A stretch of 43,337 nt of DNA from PCC-9228 sp964477525 (GTDB taxonomy: Bacteria > Cyanobacteriota > Cyanobacteriia > Cyanobacteriales > PCC-9228): the NCBI GenBank assembly GCA_964477525.1, contig CAYZHY010000017.1, positions 1-43,337 on the forward strand, read 5' to 3'. Numbering within the stretch: the stretch's first letter is position 1; each line of letters opens with the position of its first letter. Shown here piece after piece: positions 27,414-35,833 of this stretch. The position numbers and the translations under genes were made by a program. The notes beneath the pieces were generated by a model that did not search any database, had not been told where the DNA came from, and saw only the letters and a list, made by a program, of their open reading frames with translations.

Positions 27414-28409
27414 TTATTCTAGCAAAGCACCCCCACAACTAGAACCGCAACCAGCCGTGCAGCCGTAGCAATAGGTAGCCGTTTGAATCTCATCAATCAA
27501 ATCCAAACTGTTTGCCTCCAACAGCATCTGTAACGTCACCGGGTCTCCCATTTTGTTTTTCGCAGGCAACCCCTCCATTTGATGGAAATCGCAATCGTAG
27601 ACATTGCCCAAATAATCCACCGAGAGTTCGTTGCGACACATCAGATGTTCTACCGTCGCCCCATTAAAATTATCCTCTAAAAACGCCAAATAAGACTGGT
27701 GAAGATTCTGTCTTTTCAAATAATCCTTCGTGCGACCCACAGGCAAATTGGCAATGGTATATAGATTGTTAAAAACGATACCAAATTTCTCCTGCAAAAA
27801 CTGCTTGTAATCCCGGGTTAATTTCTCCTGGGAAGGCGGCAGCGAAAAATCATCAGCAGTCTTGGGTAGCTGGGGATTGTAAACCAAATCCAAAATTAAC
27901 TGCGGGTCTTTTCCGTATCCCAAACGATTCAACCATTGCAAAGCATCAATCGAGGCATCGTAAACCCCAGCACCGCGCATTTTATCCACATTATCTTGCA
28001 AATAACAAGGTAGAGAAGCCACAATTTGCGTTTGATGCTGCTGGCAAAATTCCGGAATATCCTCGTATCCCGGTTCAAAATAAATGGTTAAATTGGAGCG
28101 TACAATAACATTTTTACCATGTTGGCGCGCTTCCCGGACAATGGATTTAAATCCATACAGCATTTCCGGGGCACCACCAGTCAAATCCACGGTATCAATT
28201 TGGGGAAAACGGCGGATAATTTCTAACAATTGTTCGCAAGTTTGGGGAGAAAGTTCCTCCGTGCGTTTGGGGCTAGCTTCTACGTGACAGTGCGTGCAAG
28301 CTAAGTTGCAGCGTTTACCCAAATTCACTTGCAAAACGTTAATGGTATGTTTGCTAAAAGGTGCCTCTAATTTTTTCGAGAACGGGGTAATTTGTGTCGT
28401 TTGGACCAT
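27414..28409 (-). CDS. arsS: ArsS, radical SAM arsenosugar biosynthesis protein
   Basis: The 331-aa radical SAM enzyme has the cluster motif CNLACTHC (Cys34, Cys38, Cys41), followed by VEASPKRTEELS and DLTGGAPEM. The C-terminus is Cys-rich: CYGCTAGCGSSCGGALLE. This matches ArsS, which transfers the 5'-deoxyadenosyl group to dimethylarsenite, forming the precursor of oxo-arsenosugars. The C-terminal cysteines probably hold auxiliary clusters or bind arsenic. The ATG at 28409 has AGGAG 7 nt upstream. It lies downstream of arsM on the same strand. The real distance is about 95 bp once the artificial gap is removed. Confidence 0.9.
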   Translation of the reverse strand: MVQTTQITPFSKKLEAPFSKHTINVLQVNLGKRCNLACTHCHVEASPKRTEELSPQTCEQLLEIIRRFPQIDTVDLTGGAPEMLYGFKSIVREARQHGKNVIVRSNLTIYFEPGYEDIPEFCQQHQTQIVASLPCYLQDNVDKMRGAGVYDASIDALQWLNRLGYGKDPQLILDLVYNPQLPKTADDFSLPPSQEKLTRDYKQFLQEKFGIVFNNLYTIANLPVGRTKDYLKRQNLHQSYLAFLEDNFNGATVEHLMCRNELSVDYLGNVYDCDFHQMEGLPAKNKMGDPVTLQMLLEANSLDLIDEIQTATYCYGCTAGCGSSCGGALLE

Positions 28410-28475
28410 CGTTTTCTCCTATTTTTTTGGAAATTTTGTGGCTTTGGGGAAGAGGGGGGAGAATTCTATTTGGAA

Positions 28476-28530
28476 AATTCTATTTATTTTCTCCCAATTT
28501 TAGCTAGCAGCAACCACCACCAAAATAATG
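28476..28530. repeat. Left copy of the 55-bp duplication at the assembly gap
   Basis: These 55 bases (AATTCTATTTATTTTCTCCC ... ACCACCAAAATAATG) are identical to 28631-28685 on the other side of the N block. They include the last nine codons of arsM. This pattern is expected when two contigs that overlap end to end are placed next to each other with a default gap. Confidence 0.9.
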
Positions 28531-28630
28531 NNNNNNNNNNNNNNNNNNNNNNNNNNNNNNNNNNNNNNNNNNNNNNNNNNNNNNNNNNNNNNNNNNNNNN
28601 NNNNNNNNNNNNNNNNNNNNNNNNNNNNNN
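28531..28630. other. 100-N scaffold gap (probably artificial)
   Basis: Exactly 100 unknown bases. The flanks carry the same 55-bp sequence, so the two contigs most likely overlap and no sequence is missing. A real second copy cannot be excluded without reads. Confidence 0.95.
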
Positions 28631-28658
28631 AATTCTATTTATTTTCTCCCAATTTTAG

Positions 28659-29627
28659 CTAGCAGCAACCACCACCAAAATAATGCCAGGTGGAATCGGT
28701 GACCAAAATTTCTTCGGGGAAATTCGTGGCTAATTTTTTGGCCGTTTTATCGCAAACGGAAGCCGGCACGCCAGGTTGTAAAATATGACCGTCGCCATCG
28801 TCAAAACTGTCTTGAGAACCGCGATAAATAGCAGTTTTGCCGGTAAAAACGCAGGCACCGTCAGCGGGAACTGGAACTTTGGAAGAAATGGTATCCAGGC
28901 TTTCTAACAACAAATCCCTATCTAAATTATAGGTTTTTGCTTCTAACAAGCGATAGGGGCGACGTGCGCGCACTTCTACCGTACCAAAACCAGCATCTAT
29001 CAAATGCTGTACGTATTCTTCATAGGGCAATGCCCCCGACAAACACATGGCACGCAAGCGTTCGTCTTTTTGTAAATGTTCGGGAATGGGGCGCGTGGCC
29101 ATTGGATCGCTCATGGAAAGGCGACCCCCTGGTTTTAAAACTCGATGGGCTTCTTGTAAAGCCTTGCGCAAATCGTCAGGTTCAAAGATGTTAAAAAGGC
29201 AATTTTGGGCGATGATATCCACAGAATTATCGGCAACTGGCAAAGAAAAGGCATCCCCTTCCACAATTTTGACGTAGTTGGGGTCGAACCAATCGTTGCT
29301 TTCGGCGGCGAGAGCCAAATTGCGTTGAGCGGCTTCTCGCATTTCTGCCACGGGTTCCACGGCAATAATGGCTTCCGGCTTGCGGGAAAAATAGGCAAAT
29401 TGCAGGGCTTCTAAGCCACCGCCAACGCCGATGTAGAGAACTGTCGGCGAACCAACCAGTTCGGTGGGTTGCACGGTGGTGCCGCAGCCGTAGTTCATTT
29501 CTTGCATGACGGCGGGGATGTTCAACCCGGGGAGTTGTTGGGGGTTGTTTTGTACGCAGCATAACCCGGTTTCCGGGGTTTCGGCGACGTCGCGGTAAAA
29601 TTGGGCCGTGGTTTCTAGGTAGCTCAT
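28659..29627 (-). CDS. arsM: ArsM-type arsenite S-adenosylmethionine methyltransferase
   Basis: The 322-aa class I methyltransferase has a SAM-binding loop LYIGVGGGLEALQ, VVEP-like acidic strand (AIIAVEPVAEM), DAFSLPVADNSVDIIAQNCLFN and HRVLKPGGRLSMSD. Cysteines that could bind As(III) occur at GLCC near residue 23, NYGCG near 48, CLF and CLSG in the middle, and at the very C-terminus (GGGCC). It should methylate arsenite towards dimethylarsenite, feeding ArsS. It precedes arsS in the same direction. The regulator gene upstream ends about 158 bp away, so the TCS and ars genes might form one unit or two. The 3' end lies in the duplicated 55-bp segment. Confidence 0.88.
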   Translation of the reverse strand: MSYLETTAQFYRDVAETPETGLCCVQNNPQQLPGLNIPAVMQEMNYGCGTTVQPTELVGSPTVLYIGVGGGLEALQFAYFSRKPEAIIAVEPVAEMREAAQRNLALAAESNDWFDPNYVKIVEGDAFSLPVADNSVDIIAQNCLFNIFEPDDLRKALQEAHRVLKPGGRLSMSDPMATRPIPEHLQKDERLRAMCLSGALPYEEYVQHLIDAGFGTVEVRARRPYRLLEAKTYNLDRDLLLESLDTISSKVPVPADGACVFTGKTAIYRGSQDSFDDGDGHILQPGVPASVCDKTAKKLATNFPEEILVTDSTWHYFGGGCC

Positions 29628-29784
29628 AGGGCGTTTACTGCTGTAAATAGTAGATCGTCGAGATTGTTCGATTGTACAAATCTTTGGCCGTTCTTTGTTT
29701 TCTATTGGACTATATCTGTATTAATTTTTCCTGAGAAAACTTGCTAACGGAACCTAAAAAAGGTATTAAGCTTGCTCGTATTGG

Positions 29785-30459
29785 TTATTCGCGCAATGTA
29801 TAGCCAACACCACGTACGGTTTTAATGAGCCGTTTTTCGCTTTCAGCTTCCAATTTGAGGCGCAGGTAGCGTACGTAAACTTCGATAATATTGGAATCGC
29901 CCATAAAATCGTATCCCCAGACTTTTTCTAAAATGCGATCGCGAGTTAAAACTTGTCGGGGATGAACCATTAAATATTCTAACAAGTCAAATTCTTTGGG
30001 GGTAAGTTCGATGGCGCGATCGCCGCGAAACACTTCCCGGGTGCGCCGGTTGAGGGTTAAATCTTCAAAATGCAGAATTTCCGGGTCTTCCGGCTGATTG
30101 CGGCGCAAATGGGCTCTAACTCGTGCTAGCATTTCTTCAATGCTGAAAGGTTTGACGATATAATCATCGGCACCAGCATCCAAACCAGTCACGCGATCGC
30201 TAACTTCATCTTTCGCCGTTAGCAAAATAATCGGTACTTTATCCCCAGTGGTACGCAAGCGGCGGCAAAGTTCCAATCCCGACAAATTGGGAAGCATCCA
30301 ATCTAACACAATTAAATCCGGTTGCTTCTCCCGCGCCGCACTCAAAGCTTCCAATCCCTCGTAAGCCACGGTCACTTCGTAGCCTTCGTATTTTAATTCC
30401 GTTTCCAAGAGACGAGCCAAGTTGGCTTCATCTTCCACAACCAGAATATGTCTTGTCAT
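29785..30459 (-). CDS. OmpR/PhoB-type response regulator
   Basis: The 224-aa two-domain regulator has a receiver domain with HILVVEDE, phospho-acceptor Asp53 in VLDWMLP, the switch Thr in ILLTAKDE, and Lys103 in YIVKPFS. The winged-helix output domain has ELTPKEFDLLEYLMVHP, TRDRILEKVWGYDF, YVRYLRLKLE and RGVGYTLRE. All key residues are present. The partner is the histidine kinase whose gene ends about 80 bp upstream on the same strand. The ATG at 30459 is preferred over the TTG at 30480. The targets are unknown; arsM begins about 158 bp after the stop. Confidence 0.93.
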   Translation of the reverse strand: MTRHILVVEDEANLARLLETELKYEGYEVTVAYEGLEALSAAREKQPDLIVLDWMLPNLSGLELCRRLRTTGDKVPIILLTAKDEVSDRVTGLDAGADDYIVKPFSIEEMLARVRAHLRRNQPEDPEILHFEDLTLNRRTREVFRGDRAIELTPKEFDLLEYLMVHPRQVLTRDRILEKVWGYDFMGDSNIIEVYVRYLRLKLEAESEKRLIKTVRGVGYTLRE

Positions 30460-30541
30460 GATTTTTTTGGGCTGCACCAATATCGTTTTTTATGGTATCG
30501 CAACCTATACCATTGTCGATATGAATGCAAGCAATTCCCAA

Positions 30542-31912
30542 CTAGGATTTTTCTGGCATCACGGTTACTGCTGGCAATGCCACCCGCACAGTTGTACCTT
30601 TTTGGGGTTCGCTGTTTACATGAATGTCGCCGTGGTGGTTAGCAACAATGGCAGCGCAAATAGATAATCCCAATCCCGATCCAGATTCGACACCTTGCGT
30701 TCTGGTAGGATCGACACGATAAAAGCGATCGAAAATATGGGGTAAAGCATCGGGATGGATACCAATGCCATTATCGCTAACCGTTACCTGCACCCATCCC
30801 TGGTCGCTTTGACTTGTGTTGCCAGCATTGGTATGGCTAGCGTGGTTTTTGCCATAGTCAATTTCCACTGTCACTTGCGCCTGGGGATGGGAAGGCGTAT
30901 ATTGAACTGCATTGCCAATTAAATTGGTAAACAAACGCGCCAGTTGGTTTTGATTGCCAAAGACCAAAAACCAACAATCGGGGTCTATATTTAAATGTTC
31001 TGGTTCGCGAATATCGAGAGATAGGGAAATTTGGCGTTCTGCCGCGATCGCTTTCTGTTCTTCTACAATTTCTAATAGCAAGGCATCCAAAGCCACCTCT
31101 TCCCATTGGAAAATACCAGTGCCGCTATCCTGACGCGCCAAAAACAACAAATCATCCACCAAACGACCCAATCGCCTGGTCAAACGTTCCACCACCTGTA
31201 GCTGTTGGTGAATGGGTGACTTCTCCGCTTCTGCTTCTGCCAGCGCTACTTGCACGTTGGTTTGAATTGTTGCCAAGGGATTGCGCATTTCGTGGGAAGC
31301 ATCGGCAGTAAACTGTTTCAAACGTTGGTAGGATTCGCGCACTGGTTTCATTGCCAATCCCGACAAAAACCAACCAATGGTTCCCACCGAAACAATCGCC
31401 ACTGCCGAAGCAATGCTTAAATCGACAATCAGCTTGCGCGTCGGCTTGGTCACTTCAAACCAAGGATGGCTGACCCGCAGGTATCCCAGCATTTGCTGGT
31501 GAACCACCAGAGGTTTGGTAATCTGGCGCAAAAGCTGACCATCTCCCAAATCAACCGTTTGTTTTTCGCAGTGAGGATTGAGGGGAATATCTGGCGGTTC
31601 CCACCAAGTTGACCACAGCAGTTCGCCTTTGGTATTAAACCACTCAATATCCAAACGGTCGTCGTCGAGGGATTGTTCTCTCTGATTCAGACTGGCTTCT
31701 AAATTCAAACGCAAACCACTGGGATTGTCTGGTGTCGGTTCGATAACCAGCGATTGCGCCACCACTTCTGCAACGTGGTTGAGGGTATCGTCTACGCGAT
31801 CGATCAGCGTTGTGCGAAAATACCAATATACGCCACTAGCAAACAGCAATAGCAACACGGCTGTGACGGTAGCGTACCAGATGGCTAGGCGGCGGCGGGT
31901 GGTTTGGAACAT
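30542..31912 (-). CDS. Membrane sensor histidine kinase
   Basis: The 456-aa protein has two transmembrane helices (residues about 13-31 and 162-184) bracketing a periplasmic sensor loop of about 130 residues with no family that I recognise. A short linker leads to HisKA with DASHEMRNPLATIQ (His207). The HATPase domain has NLIGNAVQYTP, VSDNGIGI, FDRFYRVD and GSGLGLSI, all intact. It is the likely partner of the OmpR-type regulator just downstream. The start is set at MFQTTRRRL (31912), because the open frame further upstream to 31975 is only a Pro/Ser translation of a simple repeat. It is divergent from rsmG. Confidence 0.92.
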   Translation of the reverse strand: MFQTTRRRLAIWYATVTAVLLLLFASGVYWYFRTTLIDRVDDTLNHVAEVVAQSLVIEPTPDNPSGLRLNLEASLNQREQSLDDDRLDIEWFNTKGELLWSTWWEPPDIPLNPHCEKQTVDLGDGQLLRQITKPLVVHQQMLGYLRVSHPWFEVTKPTRKLIVDLSIASAVAIVSVGTIGWFLSGLAMKPVRESYQRLKQFTADASHEMRNPLATIQTNVQVALAEAEAEKSPIHQQLQVVERLTRRLGRLVDDLLFLARQDSGTGIFQWEEVALDALLLEIVEEQKAIAAERQISLSLDIREPEHLNIDPDCWFLVFGNQNQLARLFTNLIGNAVQYTPSHPQAQVTVEIDYGKNHASHTNAGNTSQSDQGWVQVTVSDNGIGIHPDALPHIFDRFYRVDPTRTQGVESGSGLGLSICAAIVANHHGDIHVNSEPQKGTTVRVALPAVTVMPEKS

Positions 31913-31919
31913 AGTTGAA

Positions 31920-32020
31920 GAGGGGGAAGAGGGAGATGAGTGGGAAGAGGGGGATGAGGGGGATGAGGGGTACAATTAAATTTTTTCTCCCATGCTCCCA
32001 TGCTCCCATGCCCCCATGCT
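31920..32020. repeat. Simple-sequence tracts between divergent genes
   Basis: Purine-rich GGGGATGAGG-type units run from 31920 to 31970. Three ATGCTCCC/ATGCCCCC units lie at 31991-32019. They sit in the short spacer between the kinase gene and rsmG and hold their promoters. Repeat number could vary between strains, but this is speculation. Confidence 0.6.
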
Positions 32021-32040
32021 ACATTTGAGCGGCGACTTCT

Positions 32041-32784
32041 ATGATAGAACAACTGCCATTGATGCCACAGGTGTGGTTGCAGACGACTGGGTGGCAACCT
32101 ACTGGGAAACAGCAAGAAAAGTTTCAACGGCTATACGCGCAAATTTGTCAGGTGAATCGCCAGGTGAATTTAACGCGTATTACCGAAGCTGAGGAATTTT
32201 GGGAAAAGCATATTTGGGATTCGGTACGCGGCATTTTACCGTATTTTCAGCAACTGGAGAACCAGGATTGGGGTTCTGAAGAAATTCAGGTCGTTGATAT
32301 TGGCACGGGGGGTGGATTTCCGGGGTTTCCGGCGGCGATTGTGTTTCCCCAATGGCAGGTGACGTTGTTGGATTCCATTGCCAAGAAAATTGCCTGTTTG
32401 CGAACCATCGCTGGGGCTTTAGAATTGGAAAATGTGTTATCTTATTGCGATCGCGCGGAAAAATTAGGACAACAACAGAGTTGTAGAGAACAATACCATA
32501 TTGCTTTGTTGCGAGCGGTTGCCCACAGTGCTGTTTGTGCGGAATATGCTTTGCCTTTATTACAGGTGGGGGGTGTAGCGGTTTTGTATCGCGGCAGTTG
32601 GGATGACAAACAAACCCAGCAGTTGCAAGTAGCGGTGGCGGAGTTGGGTGGTGAAATCGCATCGATCGAACAACAGCCAACGCCAATTAGTAACAGCGAT
32701 CGCCATTTCATTTATATCCACAAAACTGCTCCCACGCCGGCGAAATTTCCCAGAAATAATGTCAAGAAAAAACGTGGCCAATAA
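32041..32784 (+). CDS. rsmG: RsmG (GidB), 16S rRNA m7G527 methyltransferase
   Basis: The 247-aa protein carries the RsmG hallmarks: FQRLYAQICQVNRQVNLTRIT, HIWDSV, the SAM site VVDIGTGGGFPGFPAAI, LLDSIAKKIACLRTI and LLRAVAH. A basic C-terminal tail ends NNVKKKRGQ. It methylates G527 in the 530 loop of 16S rRNA. The ATG at 32041 or a second ATG at 32062 can start the protein; the choice is not decided by a ribosome site. Confidence 0.93.
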   Translation: MIEQLPLMPQVWLQTTGWQPTGKQQEKFQRLYAQICQVNRQVNLTRITEAEEFWEKHIWDSVRGILPYFQQLENQDWGSEEIQVVDIGTGGGFPGFPAAIVFPQWQVTLLDSIAKKIACLRTIAGALELENVLSYCDRAEKLGQQQSCREQYHIALLRAVAHSAVCAEYALPLLQVGGVAVLYRGSWDDKQTQQLQVAVAELGGEIASIEQQPTPISNSDRHFIYIHKTAPTPAKFPRNNVKKKRGQ

Positions 32785-32790
32785 CACAAT

Positions 32791-34815
32791 CTAGGGTTTA
32801 ATTAAATTTTGTTCGTAGCGACGGTAGTTGAAAATGACCCACAAACGCCGTAGATAAAAATAGAGGATGAGGGCAACGAGGGAAACACCGGAAGCAATCG
32901 CGATCGCAAAAACAATCGAGAGCCACCAATTCGTAACACCCAAAAGCGATCGCATTCCCAAACAAGCTACCAAACTCAACGCCGACATAATGGTCAGCAC
33001 TGGCGTTGCTACGGCAATCCATCGGGGGAGTTTTCGTTGCATCAAATATTGATACGTAGCTTGACCCCAAATTCGAGTAGAAACTCCCAAAGCCGTTCCT
33101 ACAGCGCCTCCCAAAATCATTAGCAACAAACCAATGCTCAGCAAACTACCCAGACTGGTATCTGATGCTTGCAGTTGCGAAAGTTTGCCACCAATTGCTA
33201 CACCTGCCAGCAATCCCGCTATACCACCAACAACAACACCAAACCACACCCCCGATACAGAAGAATAGCTTTGCTCTTGGAAATCCCAAAATCCCCATTT
33301 AGCTGCCAAATATCCTGATAAACTACCGCTAACGACACCAAACAAGATGGCAACTGGCCAATTTCCTAGAACCGTTCCCCACCAACTACTCAACACAGCT
33401 GCCACAGCAGAGATAGACGTAGCTGGCATAGGCAGGAAAATTTTTTCGGTAATACTATGATTTTTCTGGTAGGTTTCATTTAAAAAACTCAAACTACCAA
33501 AACAAGTTCCCACAACGCCGCCGCCAACGCCAGCTAGCGCAATCGTACCAACCGTTCCCACGCTGGCTATTGCCAATCCCACCGTGGCAACTACCAAAAC
33601 AAACAATCCCAAAAGCCATTTATACGGCAGTTGGGGAACGCCTGTAGGAATAGGTGCTGTACGAATGCGTAAAGGTAGCGTATAAGTAGGTTCGGCGGCA
33701 TTGGTATGCAGTTTGAGGGTCCGTTCGTAAGTCGAATTTGCCATGAGTTGGCTGGTATCGACAGAAAGTTGGCAGCGAACTTGATTGCCCTCAAATCGAG
33801 TTGGCTGAATGTGAATCCACGGGTGGTACTTTTGCGATGGTGGGTCGTGGGGATGCCCAACAATGGTCCAATAGCCGCGCAATGTTGTTTCGGGAACTTC
33901 GTTGGTCAGCGCAATTTGGCGTTGCAGTTGCTCTCCTAAAATGGTGGCTTGCCAAAGATTGGGGAGATTATGAATTTCTAGAATGGGCGTACGGCGAACG
34001 GTAATTGGCTGCAAAGCGTGGAGGGCTGCCGCTGCTGACCGAAAACGATCGCCAGGATTGGGGGCTACCATTCGATCCAGCCAATCCAACCACTGCCAGC
34101 TGAGATGGGAGAGCAAATGGCGAAATTGCCAACGGTTGGTTTTGTAATCAAGTAATTGACCGATGTCGTGAGAAGGGGTGCCGGTTAGCAAGGCAATTAA
34201 CGTGGTTCCCAAACCGTACAAATCGGTAGCGGTACTCAGTTCATCGTTGTACAGTTGTTCGGGAGCCATGAATCCAAAAGTTCCAGCGGTGGTATTGGCT
34301 AGCTGCGATCGCGACATCCCCACTTGGGCAATGCCAAAATCTACCAGATACGCCTGTAAGGAGTCGTCTATCAGAATATTTTCTGGTTTGATATCCCGGT
34401 GAATAATGGGAGGAACCCTTTCTTGCAGGTATTGTAGGATTTCCAAAACTGCGATCGCGATTTGTTTGATTTGTTCTGGTGTCCAAATTCGCGATGTTGC
34501 TAGGGACGGGGCATCTTTATATTCTTGTACCAAAGCGAAACTATGGGAAAACTCCCACGCATCGAGATAGCGGGGAATACCGGGATGGTCTAAATTTTGC
34601 AGAACTTCTACTTCCCGTTCGATTGCTCGAAACCCAGACCACTTAGCTGTTGGCGTATCAAATTGAAAATATTTAATAACAGCACGGTCTGGTTCTTTGT
34701 CGGTAGGGGCATCGATACGTCGAACCAAATAGGTACTACGACCCCCATTTCGCGCCGTACCTAGCTCGCAAATGACTTGATAACCTTTTGGTGTGAAATC
34801 TGGGAAGTTGCCCAT
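32791..34815 (-). CDS. Ser/Thr protein kinase with multi-pass membrane C-terminus
   Basis: The 674-aa Hanks-type kinase has the catalytic core in residues 10-290: ATP-loop area ELGTARNGGRSTYLV, Lys48 in AVIKYF, HRDIKPENIL (His139), DFGIAQ (159) and APEQL. A beta-rich stretch follows (residues about 290-400). Then a hydrophobic region carries about seven helices (from WLLGLFVLVVATVGLAIASV to SGVSLVALILYFYLRRLWVIF). The membrane part has Gly-rich helices (GVGGGVVGTCFGSL, GGIAGLLAGVAIGG) like those of many cyanobacterial SPKs. The substrate and signal are unknown. It is convergent with rsmG (6 bp apart). Confidence 0.88.
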   Translation of the reverse strand: MGNFPDFTPKGYQVICELGTARNGGRSTYLVRRIDAPTDKEPDRAVIKYFQFDTPTAKWSGFRAIEREVEVLQNLDHPGIPRYLDAWEFSHSFALVQEYKDAPSLATSRIWTPEQIKQIAIAVLEILQYLQERVPPIIHRDIKPENILIDDSLQAYLVDFGIAQVGMSRSQLANTTAGTFGFMAPEQLYNDELSTATDLYGLGTTLIALLTGTPSHDIGQLLDYKTNRWQFRHLLSHLSWQWLDWLDRMVAPNPGDRFRSAAAALHALQPITVRRTPILEIHNLPNLWQATILGEQLQRQIALTNEVPETTLRGYWTIVGHPHDPPSQKYHPWIHIQPTRFEGNQVRCQLSVDTSQLMANSTYERTLKLHTNAAEPTYTLPLRIRTAPIPTGVPQLPYKWLLGLFVLVVATVGLAIASVGTVGTIALAGVGGGVVGTCFGSLSFLNETYQKNHSITEKIFLPMPATSISAVAAVLSSWWGTVLGNWPVAILFGVVSGSLSGYLAAKWGFWDFQEQSYSSVSGVWFGVVVGGIAGLLAGVAIGGKLSQLQASDTSLGSLLSIGLLLMILGGAVGTALGVSTRIWGQATYQYLMQRKLPRWIAVATPVLTIMSALSLVACLGMRSLLGVTNWWLSIVFAIAIASGVSLVALILYFYLRRLWVIFNYRRYEQNLIKP

Positions 34816-35307
34816 TTAGGATGTTTCTGTTAGCAGGATGGGGATATGGGGAGCTTACTGAGCTTACCGAGTATCGATGTTGTGGATGTTGTGGAACCTC
34901 ATTGCCTGGAAGTTCCCGTATTTGGGTGGGATGCCGATTGTTGGTTCGTGGAGAACTCTAGCTTTCCCATCAATACTATTTTGCCTTATAGCGTTATCGA
35001 GACAAGCGGCCGCTACAGTCCAAACAAAATCTTCCACAACGTTAACTATAAATTTCCTCTTGCGATCGCTTTTCAACTCGATCGAGCCATCTGATTTCTG
35101 AAATTGTAGGGAAAATACCAACAAACATTGTTCGGAATCGATCGAATTGGACTTGGCTCGCCAATCAAAGCCGAACTACTTGTAGATGTCCAACATCCAA
35201 CTCCCCAAGCTCCCACGCAACCACGACCCACGCTCGGTAAGCATCCCGCTCCCATACCCAAAATATTAAGCAATATTACAAAATTGACGTTATACCATTA
35301 TTCCGTC
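34816..35307. other. Intergenic region between kinase and RHH genes
   Basis: About 490 bp with no supported gene. Short open frames on both strands have no gene-like composition. The left end probably carries the kinase promoter. The right end is the promoter listed at 35308. Confidence 0.4.
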
Positions 35308-35336
35308 TTGACACCCCCTAAAAAAGCCGCTAAAGT
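35308..35336 (+). promoter_or_regulatory. Sigma70-type promoter of the RHH-AAA-Ycf35 unit
   Basis: A perfect -35 TTGACA (35308-35313), a 17-bp spacer and a -10 TAAAGT (35331-35336) predict a start near 35343, leaving a leader of about 29 nt before the ATG at 35372. TAAAGT is repeated inverted as ACTTTA at 35361-35366, and GGTAACC lies between them. Such inverted pairs could be an operator. Confidence 0.65.
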
Positions 35337-35371
35337 GGTAACCAATACCCGGGTAAGTAAACTTTAGTTCT

Positions 35372-35737
35372 ATGCACGACAAGCAGAAGGTAACTTTGTA
35401 CATTCCGCCGGAACTTCACCGGAAGCTCAAAATTCGAGGAGCCGTGGACGCTGAACCCATGTCGGCGATCGCCCAGCGAGCCATTGAGTTTTACCTCGAA
35501 CACGCTGAGGTAGTGGCGGAAGTAGAAGAAACAAGCAAAGGGAAGACCCATCGAGTCTATACCTGTCCGGAATGCGAGGGAAACTTTGTCCTCAGAAGTG
35601 GAGAAGCCGTATCCCTCAAAAACCAGCCCAAAGTCTTGGAAGATGGCGAAATTACTTCCGCTCTAGAGAGCAGCCAAATTCGCCAAAATCACGAACAAGA
35701 AGGGCAAGAAGGGGAAGAAGAACTCGTTCCCTGTTAG
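35372..35737 (+). CDS. Ribbon-helix-helix protein with a C-terminal Cys pair
   Basis: The 121-aa protein has the N-terminal RHH pattern KVTLYIPPELHRKLKIRGAVD and MSAIAQRAIEFYLEHAE. Next come a CPEC element (YTCPECEGNFVLRSG), half of a zinc-ribbon-like site, and a Glu/Gln-rich tail. RHH proteins of this type bind DNA as dimers, so autoregulation through the palindromic sequence around its promoter is possible. It is 96 bp upstream of the AAA ATPase. In Synechocystis a cluster of hypothetical stress-response genes (slr0373/slr0374/slr0376) includes the AAA homologue, which suggests a related arrangement. Confidence 0.75.
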   Translation: MHDKQKVTLYIPPELHRKLKIRGAVDAEPMSAIAQRAIEFYLEHAEVVAEVEETSKGKTHRVYTCPECEGNFVLRSGEAVSLKNQPKVLEDGEITSALESSQIRQNHEQEGQEGEEELVPC

Positions 35738-35833
35738 TTCAAACACCTTAAAATCCAAGTTGTAGATGTGTCGCAGTGCCAACAATGATTCGCAGGGGTG
35801 AGCAATGTCAGCCCTGTCTCTAGGAGGTCGATT

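Noticed and set aside
34864..35367. Several short frames on both strands in the kinase-RHH intergenic region.
   Set aside because: No ribosome sites, unlike composition, and the last one overlaps the promoter at 35308.
35372..35737. RHH protein as the antitoxin of a toxin-antitoxin pair.
   Set aside because: The next gene is a 504-aa AAA ATPase, not a small toxin, and no RelE, MazF or PIN frame lies nearby.
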